From Paraburkholderia kururiensis (GTDB lineage: Bacteria; Pseudomonadota; Gammaproteobacteria; Burkholderiales; Burkholderiaceae): a stretch of 64,000 nucleotides of DNA. Below the pieces are notes generated by a model, which was not told where the DNA came from, searched no databases, and saw only the letters and a list, made by a program, of their open reading frames with translations. The DNA is taken from assembly GCF_034424375.1 (NCBI RefSeq), contig NZ_CP139965.1, positions 1,240,001 to 1,304,000 on the forward strand, given 5' to 3'. Of this stretch, positions 43,469-52,683 are shown piece by piece (position 1 is the first letter of the stretch; every line of letters starts with the position of its first letter). Made by a program: the position numbers and the translations under genes.

Positions 43469-44446
43469 CTAGACACGGATGCGGATGATGCGGCGCATCC
43501 ACAGCACGCCGGACACCATCGACAGCAGCACCGTTTCAACCAGCTTCAGGCCGGCCGGGTCTTTCCAGAGAATTTCGAGAAACGACGGGTTCACCAGCAT
43601 CATCAGCGCCGCCGTGCCGAACGGCAGCAGGCCCAGTATCCAGGCGGAAAGGCGGCCTTCCGCGGAGAGCACGCGAATCTTGTCGAACAGCTTGAAGCGT
43701 TCGCGAATGAGCGCGCCAATGCTGTCGAGCAGTTCGGCCAGATTGCCGCCTGTTTCACGCTGGATCAGCACCGCGATCACGAAATAGCGCAGGTCGCGAA
43801 CGGGCACACGTGCCGCGAGGTTCAGCAACGCTTCCTGTAGCGAGACGCCGTAGTTGATCTCGTCGAACGTGATGCGGAATTCGCCGCCCATCGGTTCCGC
43901 GAAGTCGCTGCTCACCATGCCGATGGCGCTCGTGAACGCGTGGCCCGAGCGCAGCGCGCGCGCAATCATGTCGCACACTTCGGGCAACTGACGTTCGAGC
44001 TTCGCAAGCCGCTTCGTGCGCTTGCGCATGACGAAGAGCGAGGGCAGAAACGCGGCGCCGAGTGCGGCGAACACGGCGTAAAGCATGGGCATCGGCAGAA
44101 TCGACGTCACGGCCAGCGCCACGGAGGCCATCGCAACAGACACGCCCGCAAGCTTCGCCACCGACCAGCCGAGCCCCGACTGCTGAAGCACGAGATCGAG
44201 CGTATGGATGCGCGGCACGCGCAGCAGCAGGCGGTCGAACGGACGCGCCTCGTTCAGCATGCGGTCCTTGAGGATGGAAAGCTGCTCCTTGTGCACCTGG
44301 CCGCCCGCGGACATTGCGCGAATGCGTGCCTCGATACGCCGCGCAGCGGGGCCGTGGCGGCTGTTCCACCATTGGTAGAGGCCCTCGAACGCGAGCACGA
44401 CCGCGACGAACAGCAGAATGACGAAGGCGTAGAAGGTCGGGTCCAT
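43469..44446 (-). CDS. tadB: Tad pilus inner-membrane protein TadB (T2SS F domain)
   Basis: 325 residues. An N-terminal membrane helix is followed by a cytoplasmic part, paired hydrophobic segments at about 95-140, a T2SSF domain (LPEVCDMIARALRSGHAFTSAIGMVSSDF...RETGGNLAELLDSIGALIRERFKLFDKIRVLSAEGRLSAWIL) and C-terminal helices. The partner of TadC, it lies 15 bases after tadA. Confidence 0.9.
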   Translation of the reverse strand: MDPTFYAFVILLFVAVVLAFEGLYQWWNSRHGPAARRIEARIRAMSAGGQVHKEQLSILKDRMLNEARPFDRLLLRVPRIHTLDLVLQQSGLGWSVAKLAGVSVAMASVALAVTSILPMPMLYAVFAALGAAFLPSLFVMRKRTKRLAKLERQLPEVCDMIARALRSGHAFTSAIGMVSSDFAEPMGGEFRITFDEINYGVSLQEALLNLAARVPVRDLRYFVIAVLIQRETGGNLAELLDSIGALIRERFKLFDKIRVLSAEGRLSAWILGLLPFGTAALMMLVNPSFLEILWKDPAGLKLVETVLLSMVSGVLWMRRIIRIRV

Positions 44447-44461
44447 ACGAATCTCCTTCGA

Positions 44462-45829
44462 TCACGCAGTTTCGAAATGGCGCGACGGATCGTAGATCGC
44501 GTCGGGCAGGGTGATGCCGAACGCCTGCAGCCGTTCGGTGAATTTGGGCCGCACGCCGGTGGCGCAGAAATAGCCGCGCACGTTGCCGTTCGCGTCGAGC
44601 CCCGTGCGCTTGAACGTGAAGATTTCCTGCATGTTGATCATGTCGCCTTCCATGCCGGTGATTTCCTGAATGCTCACGATCTTGCGGCGTCCGTCGGTCA
44701 AGCGTGCGGCCTGCACGACCACGGAGATGGCCGAGGCAATCTGCTGGCGCATCGTCTTCGGCGGCAGCCCGAGGCCCACGAGCCCGATCATGTTCTCGAG
44801 GCGCGTCAGCGCATCGCGCGGCGTGTTCGCGTGGATGGTGGCGAGCGACCCTTCGTGGCCCGTATTCATCGCGTTGAGCATGTCGAGCGCTTCGGCGCCG
44901 CGCACTTCGCCAAGGATGATGCGGTCCGGGCGCATGCGCAGTGCGTTGCGCACCAGCGTGCGCTGCGTGATTTCTCCCTTGCCCTCGATGTTGGGCGGAC
45001 GCGTTTCGAGGCGCAGCACGTGCTGCTGGCGCAGTTGCAGTTCGGCCGCATCTTCGATCGTCACGATACGTTCGGATTCCGGAATAAATCCAGAGAGGAT
45101 ATTGAGCAGCGTGGTCTTGCCGCTACCCGTGCCGCCCGAGACGAGGATGTTGACCTTCGCGCGCGCGAGCGCTTCGAGCACGTCGGCAATGGGCGGCGTG
45201 AGGCTTTGCAGCCGCACGAGGTCGGACACCTGCAGCGGGTTCACCGAAAAACGCCGAATGGAAAGCAGCGGACCATCCACCGCGGAAGGCGGAATGATGG
45301 CGTTGACGCGCGATCCGTCGGGCAGGCGCGCATCCACCATCGGGCTCGATTCGTCGATGCGCCGGCCCACGCGCGAGACGATCTTCTCGATCACCTTCAT
45401 GAGGTGCGCGTCGTCGTAGAACGTGACGTCCGTGAGTTCCAGGCGGCCGTTGCGCTCGACGTAAGTGTGCTGATACGTGTTCACGAGGATGTCCGAAATG
45501 CTCGGGTCGCGCAGCAGCGTTTCGAGCGGGCCGAAACCGAACATCTCGTCGTACACATCGATGGCGAGCTGCTTGCGCTCCAGGTCGTTGGTGGGCAGCT
45601 TCTGTTCATCCAGAATGCGGCTCACCAGCGTGGCGATTTCCTGGCGCACCTGCTCTGACGGCAGACGCGAGAGCCGCTCGAGTTCCACGCGTTCGAGTAC
45701 GGCGAGATGAATCTCGCGGCGCAGCTTCTGCCACGCTTCGCGCGCGGCGGCATTGTGGGGACGCGGCGCGTCGGCCAACCCTGCGACGGGCGCCACACGC
45801 TGAAGCGAAATATGGTCACGCAATGACAT
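44462..45829 (-). CDS. tadA: Tad pilus assembly/secretion ATPase TadA (CpaF)
   Basis: 455 residues, a VirB11/GspE-type ATPase. The N-terminal domain has PLETLLRDPSISDILVNTYQHTYVERNG, Walker A GGTGSGKTTLLN, the Asp box IVTIEDAAELQL, Walker B (RMRPDRIILGEVRGAEALDML) and the His box TGHEGSLATIHAN. It powers Flp pilus extension and probably retraction as a hexamer at the inner membrane. It sits between tadZ and tadB as in other Tad loci. Confidence 0.93.
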   Translation of the reverse strand: MSLRDHISLQRVAPVAGLADAPRPHNAAAREAWQKLRREIHLAVLERVELERLSRLPSEQVRQEIATLVSRILDEQKLPTNDLERKQLAIDVYDEMFGFGPLETLLRDPSISDILVNTYQHTYVERNGRLELTDVTFYDDAHLMKVIEKIVSRVGRRIDESSPMVDARLPDGSRVNAIIPPSAVDGPLLSIRRFSVNPLQVSDLVRLQSLTPPIADVLEALARAKVNILVSGGTGSGKTTLLNILSGFIPESERIVTIEDAAELQLRQQHVLRLETRPPNIEGKGEITQRTLVRNALRMRPDRIILGEVRGAEALDMLNAMNTGHEGSLATIHANTPRDALTRLENMIGLVGLGLPPKTMRQQIASAISVVVQAARLTDGRRKIVSIQEITGMEGDMINMQEIFTFKRTGLDANGNVRGYFCATGVRPKFTERLQAFGITLPDAIYDPSRHFETA

Positions 45830-45850
45830 GGCGGTCTCCTCGATTCGGGC

Positions 45851-47104
45851 TTACATGGTTCTGAGTTTCGGTGTGGCCTTCGGCGGTACGCCGGTCGTCG
45901 CCTTGGGCGCCGCACCGCGCCCGAGCAGGCGCGCAAAGAGCGGTTCGCCTCGCGCGGCCGCCTGGTTGCCGGGCCGCGCGGTCTCGACGATCTGGCTTGC
46001 GTAACGTTGCAGGCTGCGCGCCACGCTGCTGTTGCGCGCGAGTTTCGAGACGGGCAAACCCTGGTTGATGGCCTCGGTCACCACGCTCTCGTCTTCGGGA
46101 ATGGCTTGCCACGCGCGCAGACCCAGCACTTCTTCCAGTGCCGCGCGGGCCCGCTCGCCCGAACGCGCGTAGCGATTGAGGATCAGCCGCATGCGGTCCA
46201 CGGGGTAGCCGAGCGAGACGAGAATTTCCTGCAGACGGCGCGCAGCCCGTACGTGCGGCATGTTCGCGTGCAGCACGAGATGGATCTGTTCGCTGAGGTC
46301 GAGCGCGATCATGGAAAGGCGATTGATGGCCACGCCCAGATCGAGAATCACGAAGTCGTAGCGCGGCGCGGCCACGCCGAGAATCCATTCGAGCCCGTCT
46401 TCGCGGATCTCCGCCGATTTGACCGGGTCGCCCGCGCCTGCGAGCACATGGAAGTTGTCGGAAAGACGCAGCACGCTCGCGTCGAAGAACGCGCCGTCCA
46501 TGCGCTCCACCTGCGCGCACATCTGCGGCAGTGTGGAAGGCGGCGTTTCGTCGGTAACGAGAAACGCGGCGTCGCCGAACTGCTGGTTGAGGTCGACGAG
46601 CAGCACGCGCTTGTCGCGCATCTGCGCGATTTCCCACGCGACGTTGCCTGCAATGAGGCTCGTACCCGTGCCGCCTTTGCACGAAATGAACGAGAGGAAC
46701 TGCGTGTCGTGCGTGTCGCCCGCATTGCGTGCAGGGCGCTGGGCCGCGGCACGTTCCAGCGCTTCGGCAAGCGTCTGCCGTTCCAGCGGCCACCCCAGCA
46801 CGTCGCGCACGCCGGCGCGCATGGCCTCGATCAACGTCTGCGGCGACGCGTCGGCCGTGATCAGAATGCAGGTGAGGCCCGGATGCTCGCGGCAAAGGCG
46901 CTCGATCACCGCGAGTTCCGCGGCTTGCAGTGTGCCCGCGTCGACGAGCAGCGCGTCGAATGCGTCGAGTCCCTCGGCCCGGCCTTCCAGCTGCGACGGC
47001 TTGCCGGATGCGCGCGTGATGCGGTACGAGCCGCAGTCGCCGGCGAGCCGTGCGATCTGCGCAAGACGCGCGGCGTCTTCGGAGGTAACGAGGATGTTCA
47101 TCAT
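45851..47104 (-). CDS. tadZ: Pilus assembly/localisation ATPase TadZ (CpaE)
   Basis: 417 residues. Residues 1-125 form an atypical receiver-like domain without a clear phosphorylation triad, followed by a ParA/MinD-like ATPase domain. Its P-loop reads SCKGGTGTSLIAGN, with Thr where the ParA Walker A has Lys, as is common in CpaE/TadZ. ATG at 47104 (MMNILVTSEDAARL) is preceded by GAGGT. TadZ sets the position of the pilus machine at the pole. Confidence 0.88.
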   Translation of the reverse strand: MMNILVTSEDAARLAQIARLAGDCGSYRITRASGKPSQLEGRAEGLDAFDALLVDAGTLQAAELAVIERLCREHPGLTCILITADASPQTLIEAMRAGVRDVLGWPLERQTLAEALERAAAQRPARNAGDTHDTQFLSFISCKGGTGTSLIAGNVAWEIAQMRDKRVLLVDLNQQFGDAAFLVTDETPPSTLPQMCAQVERMDGAFFDASVLRLSDNFHVLAGAGDPVKSAEIREDGLEWILGVAAPRYDFVILDLGVAINRLSMIALDLSEQIHLVLHANMPHVRAARRLQEILVSLGYPVDRMRLILNRYARSGERARAALEEVLGLRAWQAIPEDESVVTEAINQGLPVSKLARNSSVARSLQRYASQIVETARPGNQAAARGEPLFARLLGRGAAPKATTGVPPKATPKLRTM

Positions 47105-47146
47105 GATGGTGGACCTCGCCGGTGGCGTTGGTAGCGTTGAAGGCAT

Positions 47147-47620
47147 TTATTGACAGACGGTGCCGCCCGTTGCACTCGCAAGACTCTCGCGCGGCAGCGT
47201 CGTGGTGAGCGGCGGCATGGAGAGCGTCAACGGAACGAACGGAATCATGGTTTGCACGCTGAGATTGGTCACGCTCACGGTGACCATCGTGCAGCTGTTG
47301 CGCGCCGTGGACGGGTCGGAGTCGCAGCCGGACGGTACATAGGCAACGTTGACTTTCGAGCTGGCGAGCAGCGGCAGCAGCGACTGGATGCGCGTCTTCA
47401 CGACGGTGGCATCCGCGTCGCACACCACGGCCGTGCGCGCGCCGAGCCGCACCGCTTCGCTCGCCGTGTTCCAGTAGAACAGCACACGGCCGAATTCGCA
47501 GATGCCGATGAGCAGCGTGAAGAGAATCGCGCAGACCAGCGCGAACTCGACGCTCGTGGCACCGCGCTGCTTCGCGCGACGCGTGGCGGAACGCGTGATG
47601 GAAAGGGCGAGCGTTTTCAT
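47147..47620 (-). CDS. TadE-like minor pseudopilin
   Basis: 157 residues. The N-terminal RGATSVEFALVCAILFTLLIGICEFGRVLFYW is a TadE-type pseudopilin helix; processing would occur after the Gly before ATSVEF, with the Glu at position 5 of the mature protein. The C-terminal part has a Cys pair (CDSDPSTARNSC) that may form a disulfide. Its start overlaps the upstream tadE stop by 4 bases (ATGA). Confidence 0.87.
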   Translation of the reverse strand: MKTLALSITRSATRRAKQRGATSVEFALVCAILFTLLIGICEFGRVLFYWNTASEAVRLGARTAVVCDADATVVKTRIQSLLPLLASSKVNVAYVPSGCDSDPSTARNSCTMVTVSVTNLSVQTMIPFVPLTLSMPPLTTTLPRESLASATGGTVCQ

Positions 47621-48162
47621 GACACCTGCCTCATGACCGTGACGATGTTGCTGAACGTGATGGGCGGCAACGTGAAGAAGGCAGGCGTGGGCTGGTACGG
47701 GTAGCCCTTGATCTTCACTTCCACGAGGTTGATGCTGCCCGACAGATACGACGGGTTCGCCGTGCCGTTGTTCGTGTCGTAAGTCGGCACGTTCGCGAAT
47801 TGCGCGGGGTCCGACGCATCGCTGCAACTCGCGGTGTGAGCGCTGTCGCAGATCACCACCATCGAGGTCGTGAGGCCAGGTGCCAGTTCCGTGCCCTGCG
47901 AGCCGCACGTCGTGCTGCCGTACACCACGAGGCACTGCGCCTGCGCAACCGGGTAGGCCGGGTCGGTGGGCAGATAGGTGGACAGGTAGCGTGCCGCGTC
48001 GCGCGTCGCCTTGGTGAGCGCCTCGTACTGATAGATGGCGCGGCCGAATTCGGCAATGCCCGTCACGATGATGAGGAGCGGAATCAGCACGAGCGCGAAC
48101 TCGACCGTGGCGACGCCGCGCATGCGGCGCCGGCTGGAAAGACGATGAGCGGAGCGGTTCAT
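47617..48162 (-). CDS. tadE: TadE minor pseudopilin
   Basis: 181 residues with the pseudopilin N-terminus RRMRGVATVEFALVLIPLLIIVTGIAEFGRAIYQY, cleavage after the Gly with Glu5 following. The periplasmic part contains several cysteines (QCLVVYGSTTCG, VVICDSAHTASC). TadE, TadF and TadG are needed for pilus assembly. It lies between tadG and the second TadE-like gene, with 8 bases to tadG. Confidence 0.88.
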   Translation of the reverse strand: MNRSAHRLSSRRRMRGVATVEFALVLIPLLIIVTGIAEFGRAIYQYEALTKATRDAARYLSTYLPTDPAYPVAQAQCLVVYGSTTCGSQGTELAPGLTTSMVVICDSAHTASCSDASDPAQFANVPTYDTNNGTANPSYLSGSINLVEVKIKGYPYQPTPAFFTLPPITFSNIVTVMRQVS

Positions 48163-48170
48163 GGTTGCCT

Positions 48171-49418
48171 CTACTGGAGTAACACCGGAACCTGCGGGCC
48201 TACGGAGCTGCCGCTGCCCGGCACGCCATGCGTGGCACACGGGCTGCCGGCGGCGGAAGACGAGCCGCGGTATTCGAGATGCACCGGGCCCGCGCTGCCG
48301 CCCGACTGCATGGGGTCGAGCATGAGTACGCAGTCCCAGGAGGTAACGGCGGCGCTGTGGCCCGAGAGGAGTTGCGTGCAGTCCACCTCGGGCGCGAGCG
48401 CAAGGCGGCGGTCGGCGCCCGCGGAGTAGCTGGTCTGCGCGTACGAACCGCTCGTGCTCAATTGCGCCGCGGAATCGCCTTGATACGGCGTGAAGCTTTG
48501 CCGCTTGCTCACGAAGTCGCTGTACGCGTTGCCCGTGGTGGCGTTCCAGTTCGTGGACGTATAGGCGTAGCCCGTGAAGTCGGGCGTGCCGCCGCTCTGC
48601 GAATAGGGGTTCGCGTAGATGCCGAAGCGCGTGTTGTACGCCGCCGAGTCGGCCACCTTGTTGCCGGGCGAGCCGAGGCTCGTGCCCGTTGCGGGCAGCG
48701 AGCAGTAGTTGCCCGTGAGTTCGCTCTTGATTGACGACGCGCTGTTGCTGCCGTCGAGCGCGGCCCAGCCGAAGTCGCCGGAGCCGTAAGTGGGCGGCGC
48801 ACCGGCCTTGGCCGTGAGCCATTGCCCGATGGTGTAGGCGGAAGGGCTCGACGGCCCCGCGGTGCCCGGCTTGCAGATGAACACCGGAATGGCGCAGGTG
48901 GTTTGCGCCGCGCCCACGGTCGCCACCGCCATCGCGGAGACCGACGACGCGTTCGCTACCGTCGAGCCGGGCAGCATGTTGAGCGTCTGGATGAACCAGT
49001 TGGCGATGCCCGTGAGCTGCGTGGTGCACTTCACGTACTTGATGTTGGCAGGCGCTGCCACGGAGCTCTTCGGCATGAACGCGTTGTTCAGCGAGTCGCT
49101 GAAGGTCACGTTGCTGTCGGTGGAAAGCTGCACGGCGTTCTGCTGGAACAGCGCGAAGTTGAGATGGCCGGCCGTGATGCCGGCTGCTTCGGACACCGAC
49201 AGATTGATGGCCCCCGTGAGGTCACGGGCCGCGGCGAGTGCACATGCGTCCGCGCTATTCTGCAGCTCGCTGCGCACCACGTACAGCTTGCCGAGATCGA
49301 GCGCGAGGCCGAGAAAGCCGATCAGCACGGCGATGGCCAGCGCGACGACGATGGCCACCGCTCCGCGCTCCTTGCGATGCGCGGCACGCCGCGCGCTCAT
49401 TGAAGATCTCCGACGCAT
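48171..49418 (-). CDS. tadG: TadG-like pilus assembly protein
   Basis: 415 residues. An N-terminal Tad domain helix, RGAVAIVVALAIAVLIGFLGLALDLGKLYVV, is followed by the RSELQNSADACALAAARDL block conserved in TadG proteins. A long periplasmic region rich in Ser, Thr and Gly follows. ATG 49418 is chosen because GGGAG is correctly spaced; an in-frame GTG at 49433 is an alternative. Confidence 0.86.
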   Translation of the reverse strand: MRRRSSMSARRAAHRKERGAVAIVVALAIAVLIGFLGLALDLGKLYVVRSELQNSADACALAAARDLTGAINLSVSEAAGITAGHLNFALFQQNAVQLSTDSNVTFSDSLNNAFMPKSSVAAPANIKYVKCTTQLTGIANWFIQTLNMLPGSTVANASSVSAMAVATVGAAQTTCAIPVFICKPGTAGPSSPSAYTIGQWLTAKAGAPPTYGSGDFGWAALDGSNSASSIKSELTGNYCSLPATGTSLGSPGNKVADSAAYNTRFGIYANPYSQSGGTPDFTGYAYTSTNWNATTGNAYSDFVSKRQSFTPYQGDSAAQLSTSGSYAQTSYSAGADRRLALAPEVDCTQLLSGHSAAVTSWDCVLMLDPMQSGGSAGPVHLEYRGSSSAAGSPCATHGVPGSGSSVGPQVPVLLQ

Positions 49419-49442
49419 GACAGTCTCCCGCACACGTTGACG

Positions 49443-49763
49443 TTACTGGCCCGCGCCGCCGCCCGAACCGCTACCCACGCCGATCACGAACGCGTTGGGC
49501 GAAGGCGTGGGCGCCTCGAAGCTCTTCTGATAGACGTCCACGGCCGAGACGGCCGCCCGGCCGTCCATGTCGTGCGAGGCCTGGGCGTGTTCGGCTGCAT
49601 GCGGGTCGATGATCTGGGCTTGCGTGACGGCGCGTACCGCCTGGCCGAAGTGCGCGTCCCAGATCGGCGTGCTGGTCATGCAGCCGCCCAGCGTGAGGAG
49701 GGCGGCTCCGGCGGCCACGGCCGCCGTGGTGCGAGACGCGAGAGCGAAGAATGCAAGTTTCAT
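49443..49763 (-). CDS. Small lipoprotein of the Tad locus
   Basis: 106 residues from ATG 49763, with AAGGGGAACG upstream. The lipoprotein signal ends LTLGGC at about residue 28. The mature part carries TSTPIWDAHFGQAVRAVTQAQIIDP and a Gly/Ser-rich tail. It resembles the small lipoproteins that accompany Tad loci in Burkholderiales and may help secretin placement in the outer membrane. It lies between rcpA and tadG. Confidence 0.75.
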   Translation of the reverse strand: MKLAFFALASRTTAAVAAGAALLTLGGCMTSTPIWDAHFGQAVRAVTQAQIIDPHAAEHAQASHDMDGRAAVSAVDVYQKSFEAPTPSPNAFVIGVGSGSGGGAGQ

Positions 49764-49789
49764 GACGTTCCCCTTGAACAGTGCATGCA

Positions 49790-51688
49790 TCAGTGGTCGG
49801 CCGACTGGCCCGGCGTGCCGGCTTCGCGTGTGGCGATGCGTGCGGCTTCGTTTTCGATGCGCGAGACCTGGGCTTCGGTGCTGGCATCGGGCGGGGCAGC
49901 GGGCGCCGTTGCAGCGGGCGCGCTTGCATCGGGCGCCGCTTGTTGCCCGCTTGCCTGCGTGCCCGCCTGCGTGCTGGCCTGGGCGCCTGCTGCCGTGTCG
50001 TTGCGCGAGACCGGGCCCGGCGTCGTATCGCCTGCGTTGCCGGGTTGCGGCTGCGGCGGCGTGTTCGGCGCTGCCGGCATGCCGTGCAGCTTGCGGGCGC
50101 CGCCGCGGCCTTCCATCACGCCGGTGGCGTAGACGTCGGCCTCGTTGGGCTTGTTGAAGCTATCCGTGGGCAGCGGCACGTTGCTCGTTTGCAGCGGCTT
50201 CACGAGGTGCGGCGTGATGATGAACACGAGCTCCGTGCGGTCCTGCTGGAAGGCCGTGCTGCGGAACAGTGCGCCCAGCACCGGCACTTCGCCTACACCG
50301 GGCAGCGCCTTCAACGTGCCGGACACGTTGTCCTTGATGAGCCCGCCAATCGCGAAAGTTTCGCCGTCGCCCATCTGCACCGTGGTGGACGCGCGCCGCG
50401 TGGTGATGAGCGGCAGGATCGAAACGCCCGAGACATTGGTGGCCGAAAGCGTCACACCCGTGGAAGATAGTTCGGATACCTCAGGAGCCACCTTCAGGTT
50501 GATGCGGCCGCTCGACAGCACAGTAGGCGTGAATTTGAGCGCCACGCCGAATTCCTCGGCCTGCAGCGTGATGGTGGTGGCGCCTGTGCTGCTGCTCTGC
50601 GGCACCGGAATGAAGATCTTGCCGCCCGCCAGGAACGTGGCTTCCTGGCCGCTGATGGTGACGAGATTCGGCTCCGCGAGAATCTTCACGGGCTGGTCGG
50701 TGTTCTGCGCGTCGAGCGCCACGCGGAACGGCCGGTTGTTCGCCTTGTTCGCCACGAAGGCGCTGGAAACGCCTGCGAGCAGATCGCTCACCACGGCGCC
50801 CGTCCACGAACCGAAGCCGCCCTGAATGTTGAGTGCGGAGCCCATCTGGTTCATGAGCGTCTTCGATACTTCGGCCACCTTGACTTCTAGCATCACCTGC
50901 TGAGGCGAGTCGATAGTCATCATGTTGATGACTTCGGACGGCTTGCTCGTGCTCGACATCTGCTGGCTCGCTGTGAACGAACCGTTGCCCGCGCTGGACG
51001 TGGCCGACTGCGATTGCTGCGTGGGCTGCGCGCCGGCGAACGCCTGCGCGATGTGCATGGCCTGCTGCGCAGCCGCGGCGCTCGATACACGCCCCGCGAG
51101 CACCAGGTTGCCGGCAGCCGTTGCCACACGAATGTTGGGCTCTTCGGGCATCAGCTGCGCGAGCGACTGCTGCAGACCCGAGGGATCGATATTGACCACC
51201 ACGTTGATCATCTGGCACGCACCACTCTTGCCCTGCACGATCATGTTAGTGGTCCCAACCGACATACCGACCACATAGAGCGTGCGCGGCGAAACCAGCG
51301 TGGCCTGCACGACGCCAGGATTGCCTAGCGTGCGATTGCGCGTGGGTTCGGCGAGCGGCACGAGCGTGGACTTGCCGACCGGCACCACCACGTTGGACTC
51401 CTCGTGCATGGTGCCCGTGCAGTTCGGTCCGCGCAGCGGGGCGGCTTCGGCAGCGGCGGCCGCGGCGACTGCGCCCGCCGGCATGGCAGCCATGCTGACC
51501 AGCATCGGCACCGCGCCGCGTGCGGCGGGCAGCGGTGCCGCGGCCATCTTCGAAGGCAGGGCGGCTTCCTGCGCGACGCCGGCCTGGGCCGTGAGCAGTG
51601 CGGCGAAGAGTGCCGCGGCGAGCGCCGTGCCGCGAATCACGCAGGCTTGCGTGCGGCGCCCCGATTCAAATACGCGTGTGGTGTCCAT
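49790..51688 (-). CDS. rcpA: Flp pilus outer-membrane secretin RcpA (CpaC)
   Basis: 632 residues. A signal peptide precedes the pilus-assembly N-domain (VPVGKSTLVPLAEPTRNRTLGNPGVVQ...LYVVGMSVGTTNMIVQG), a BON-like module (LAQLMPEEPNIRVATAAGNLVLAGRV) and the secretin domain (VMLEVKVAEVSKTLMNQMG...VKILAEPNLVTISGQEATFLAGG...LIKDNVSGTLKALPGVGEVPVLGALF). The last 110 residues are Pro/Ala/Gln-rich low-complexity sequence. ATG 51688 gives a normal signal peptide. The gap to cpaB is 122 bases. Confidence 0.88.
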   Translation of the reverse strand: MDTTRVFESGRRTQACVIRGTALAAALFAALLTAQAGVAQEAALPSKMAAAPLPAARGAVPMLVSMAAMPAGAVAAAAAAEAAPLRGPNCTGTMHEESNVVVPVGKSTLVPLAEPTRNRTLGNPGVVQATLVSPRTLYVVGMSVGTTNMIVQGKSGACQMINVVVNIDPSGLQQSLAQLMPEEPNIRVATAAGNLVLAGRVSSAAAAQQAMHIAQAFAGAQPTQQSQSATSSAGNGSFTASQQMSSTSKPSEVINMMTIDSPQQVMLEVKVAEVSKTLMNQMGSALNIQGGFGSWTGAVVSDLLAGVSSAFVANKANNRPFRVALDAQNTDQPVKILAEPNLVTISGQEATFLAGGKIFIPVPQSSSTGATTITLQAEEFGVALKFTPTVLSSGRINLKVAPEVSELSSTGVTLSATNVSGVSILPLITTRRASTTVQMGDGETFAIGGLIKDNVSGTLKALPGVGEVPVLGALFRSTAFQQDRTELVFIITPHLVKPLQTSNVPLPTDSFNKPNEADVYATGVMEGRGGARKLHGMPAAPNTPPQPQPGNAGDTTPGPVSRNDTAAGAQASTQAGTQASGQQAAPDASAPAATAPAAPPDASTEAQVSRIENEAARIATREAGTPGQSADH

Positions 51689-51810
51689 TGACGTGATCCC
51701 CCGTGTGCCCGGCGACTTGCGCCGGGATTCGACTTCATTGAGTTCGTTCGCTGCTTTGTTTGACGGCGGCGTCTGGTCGTTCGCTGCCGTCGCTGTTGCT
51801 TGCAAGTGCG

Positions 51811-52647
51811 CTAGAAACATTCCACGCTGCCGGCAACGCCGGAGAGCACGCCCACGCAATCGCGCTTCACCGGCGCATGGGCGACGTAGCGCACGCGGGC
51901 CGGATGCACGGGTGCTGCGACCGGCGCCGACGCCGGCGCGGCGGGCGCTGCGCCGAGCAGCGTGATCTTCGTGGCGCCCTTCGTGTCCAGCGTCTGACGG
52001 TCCACCTGATTGCGCAGCACGAGCGAGAGCGTGCCCACGCTGCGAGCAAGGTCCAGCTTCTCCGCCTGGTCCGGCGTGACTTCGAGCGTTACTGCGTTGA
52101 CCACCTTCGGCTGCGTGTCGTCGCGGCTCACCTGCTGTGCGACGGCGAGCACGAGAATCTTTTCGAGCACGATCTTCGAAATGCTCTGCTGCGAATCGGG
52201 CTTGCCCGGCTCCTGCGTGTTCACGATCACGTCGACGTAATTGCCCGGCAGCGCGAAGCCCGCCACGCCCACCACGTCGTTCACGCGAACCGTGATGGCG
52301 CGCCGTCCCGCGCCGATCACCGCGGAGAGACCGCCCTTCGTGCCGATGGGCGCGAGTTTCGATTCGAGCACCGGCTCGCCGCGCTCGAGGCTCGTGCGAA
52401 CCACGCGGCCTTCCAGCGACTTCGCGTCGGTGAACGCGCCAGGGGGCACACTGGCGCTGGGCCAGTTCACGACGCGAATCTGGTTCGCGCCGAGCGGCTC
52501 GCCCAGATTGACTTCGGCAGTGGCCACGGCCACGGGCGTCACGGCGCTGGACGAGCTCTGCACGAGCCAGCGTGACGCGAACAGGACGGCGGCCAGACCC
52601 GCCAGGACTGCGACGGCAAGCATCGCAAGGGCACGACTGTTTTTCAT
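51811..52647 (-). CDS. cpaB: Flp pilus assembly protein CpaB (RcpC)
   Basis: 278 residues. An N-terminal membrane anchor is followed by an SAF domain (VAVATAEVNLGEPLGANQIRVVNWP...GRVVRTSLERGEPVLESKLA) and the RcpC/CpaB domain (AVIGAGRRAITVRVNDVVGVAGFALPGNYVDVIV). CpaB is a periplasmic piece linking the inner platform with the secretin. It is placed directly upstream of rcpA as in other loci. Confidence 0.9.
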   Translation of the reverse strand: MKNSRALAMLAVAVLAGLAAVLFASRWLVQSSSSAVTPVAVATAEVNLGEPLGANQIRVVNWPSASVPPGAFTDAKSLEGRVVRTSLERGEPVLESKLAPIGTKGGLSAVIGAGRRAITVRVNDVVGVAGFALPGNYVDVIVNTQEPGKPDSQQSISKIVLEKILVLAVAQQVSRDDTQPKVVNAVTLEVTPDQAEKLDLARSVGTLSLVLRNQVDRQTLDTKGATKITLLGAAPAAPASAPVAAPVHPARVRYVAHAPVKRDCVGVLSGVAGSVECF

Positions 52648-52683
52648 GGCAAGACTCCTCGACAGATCAGGGTTAGATGCGGA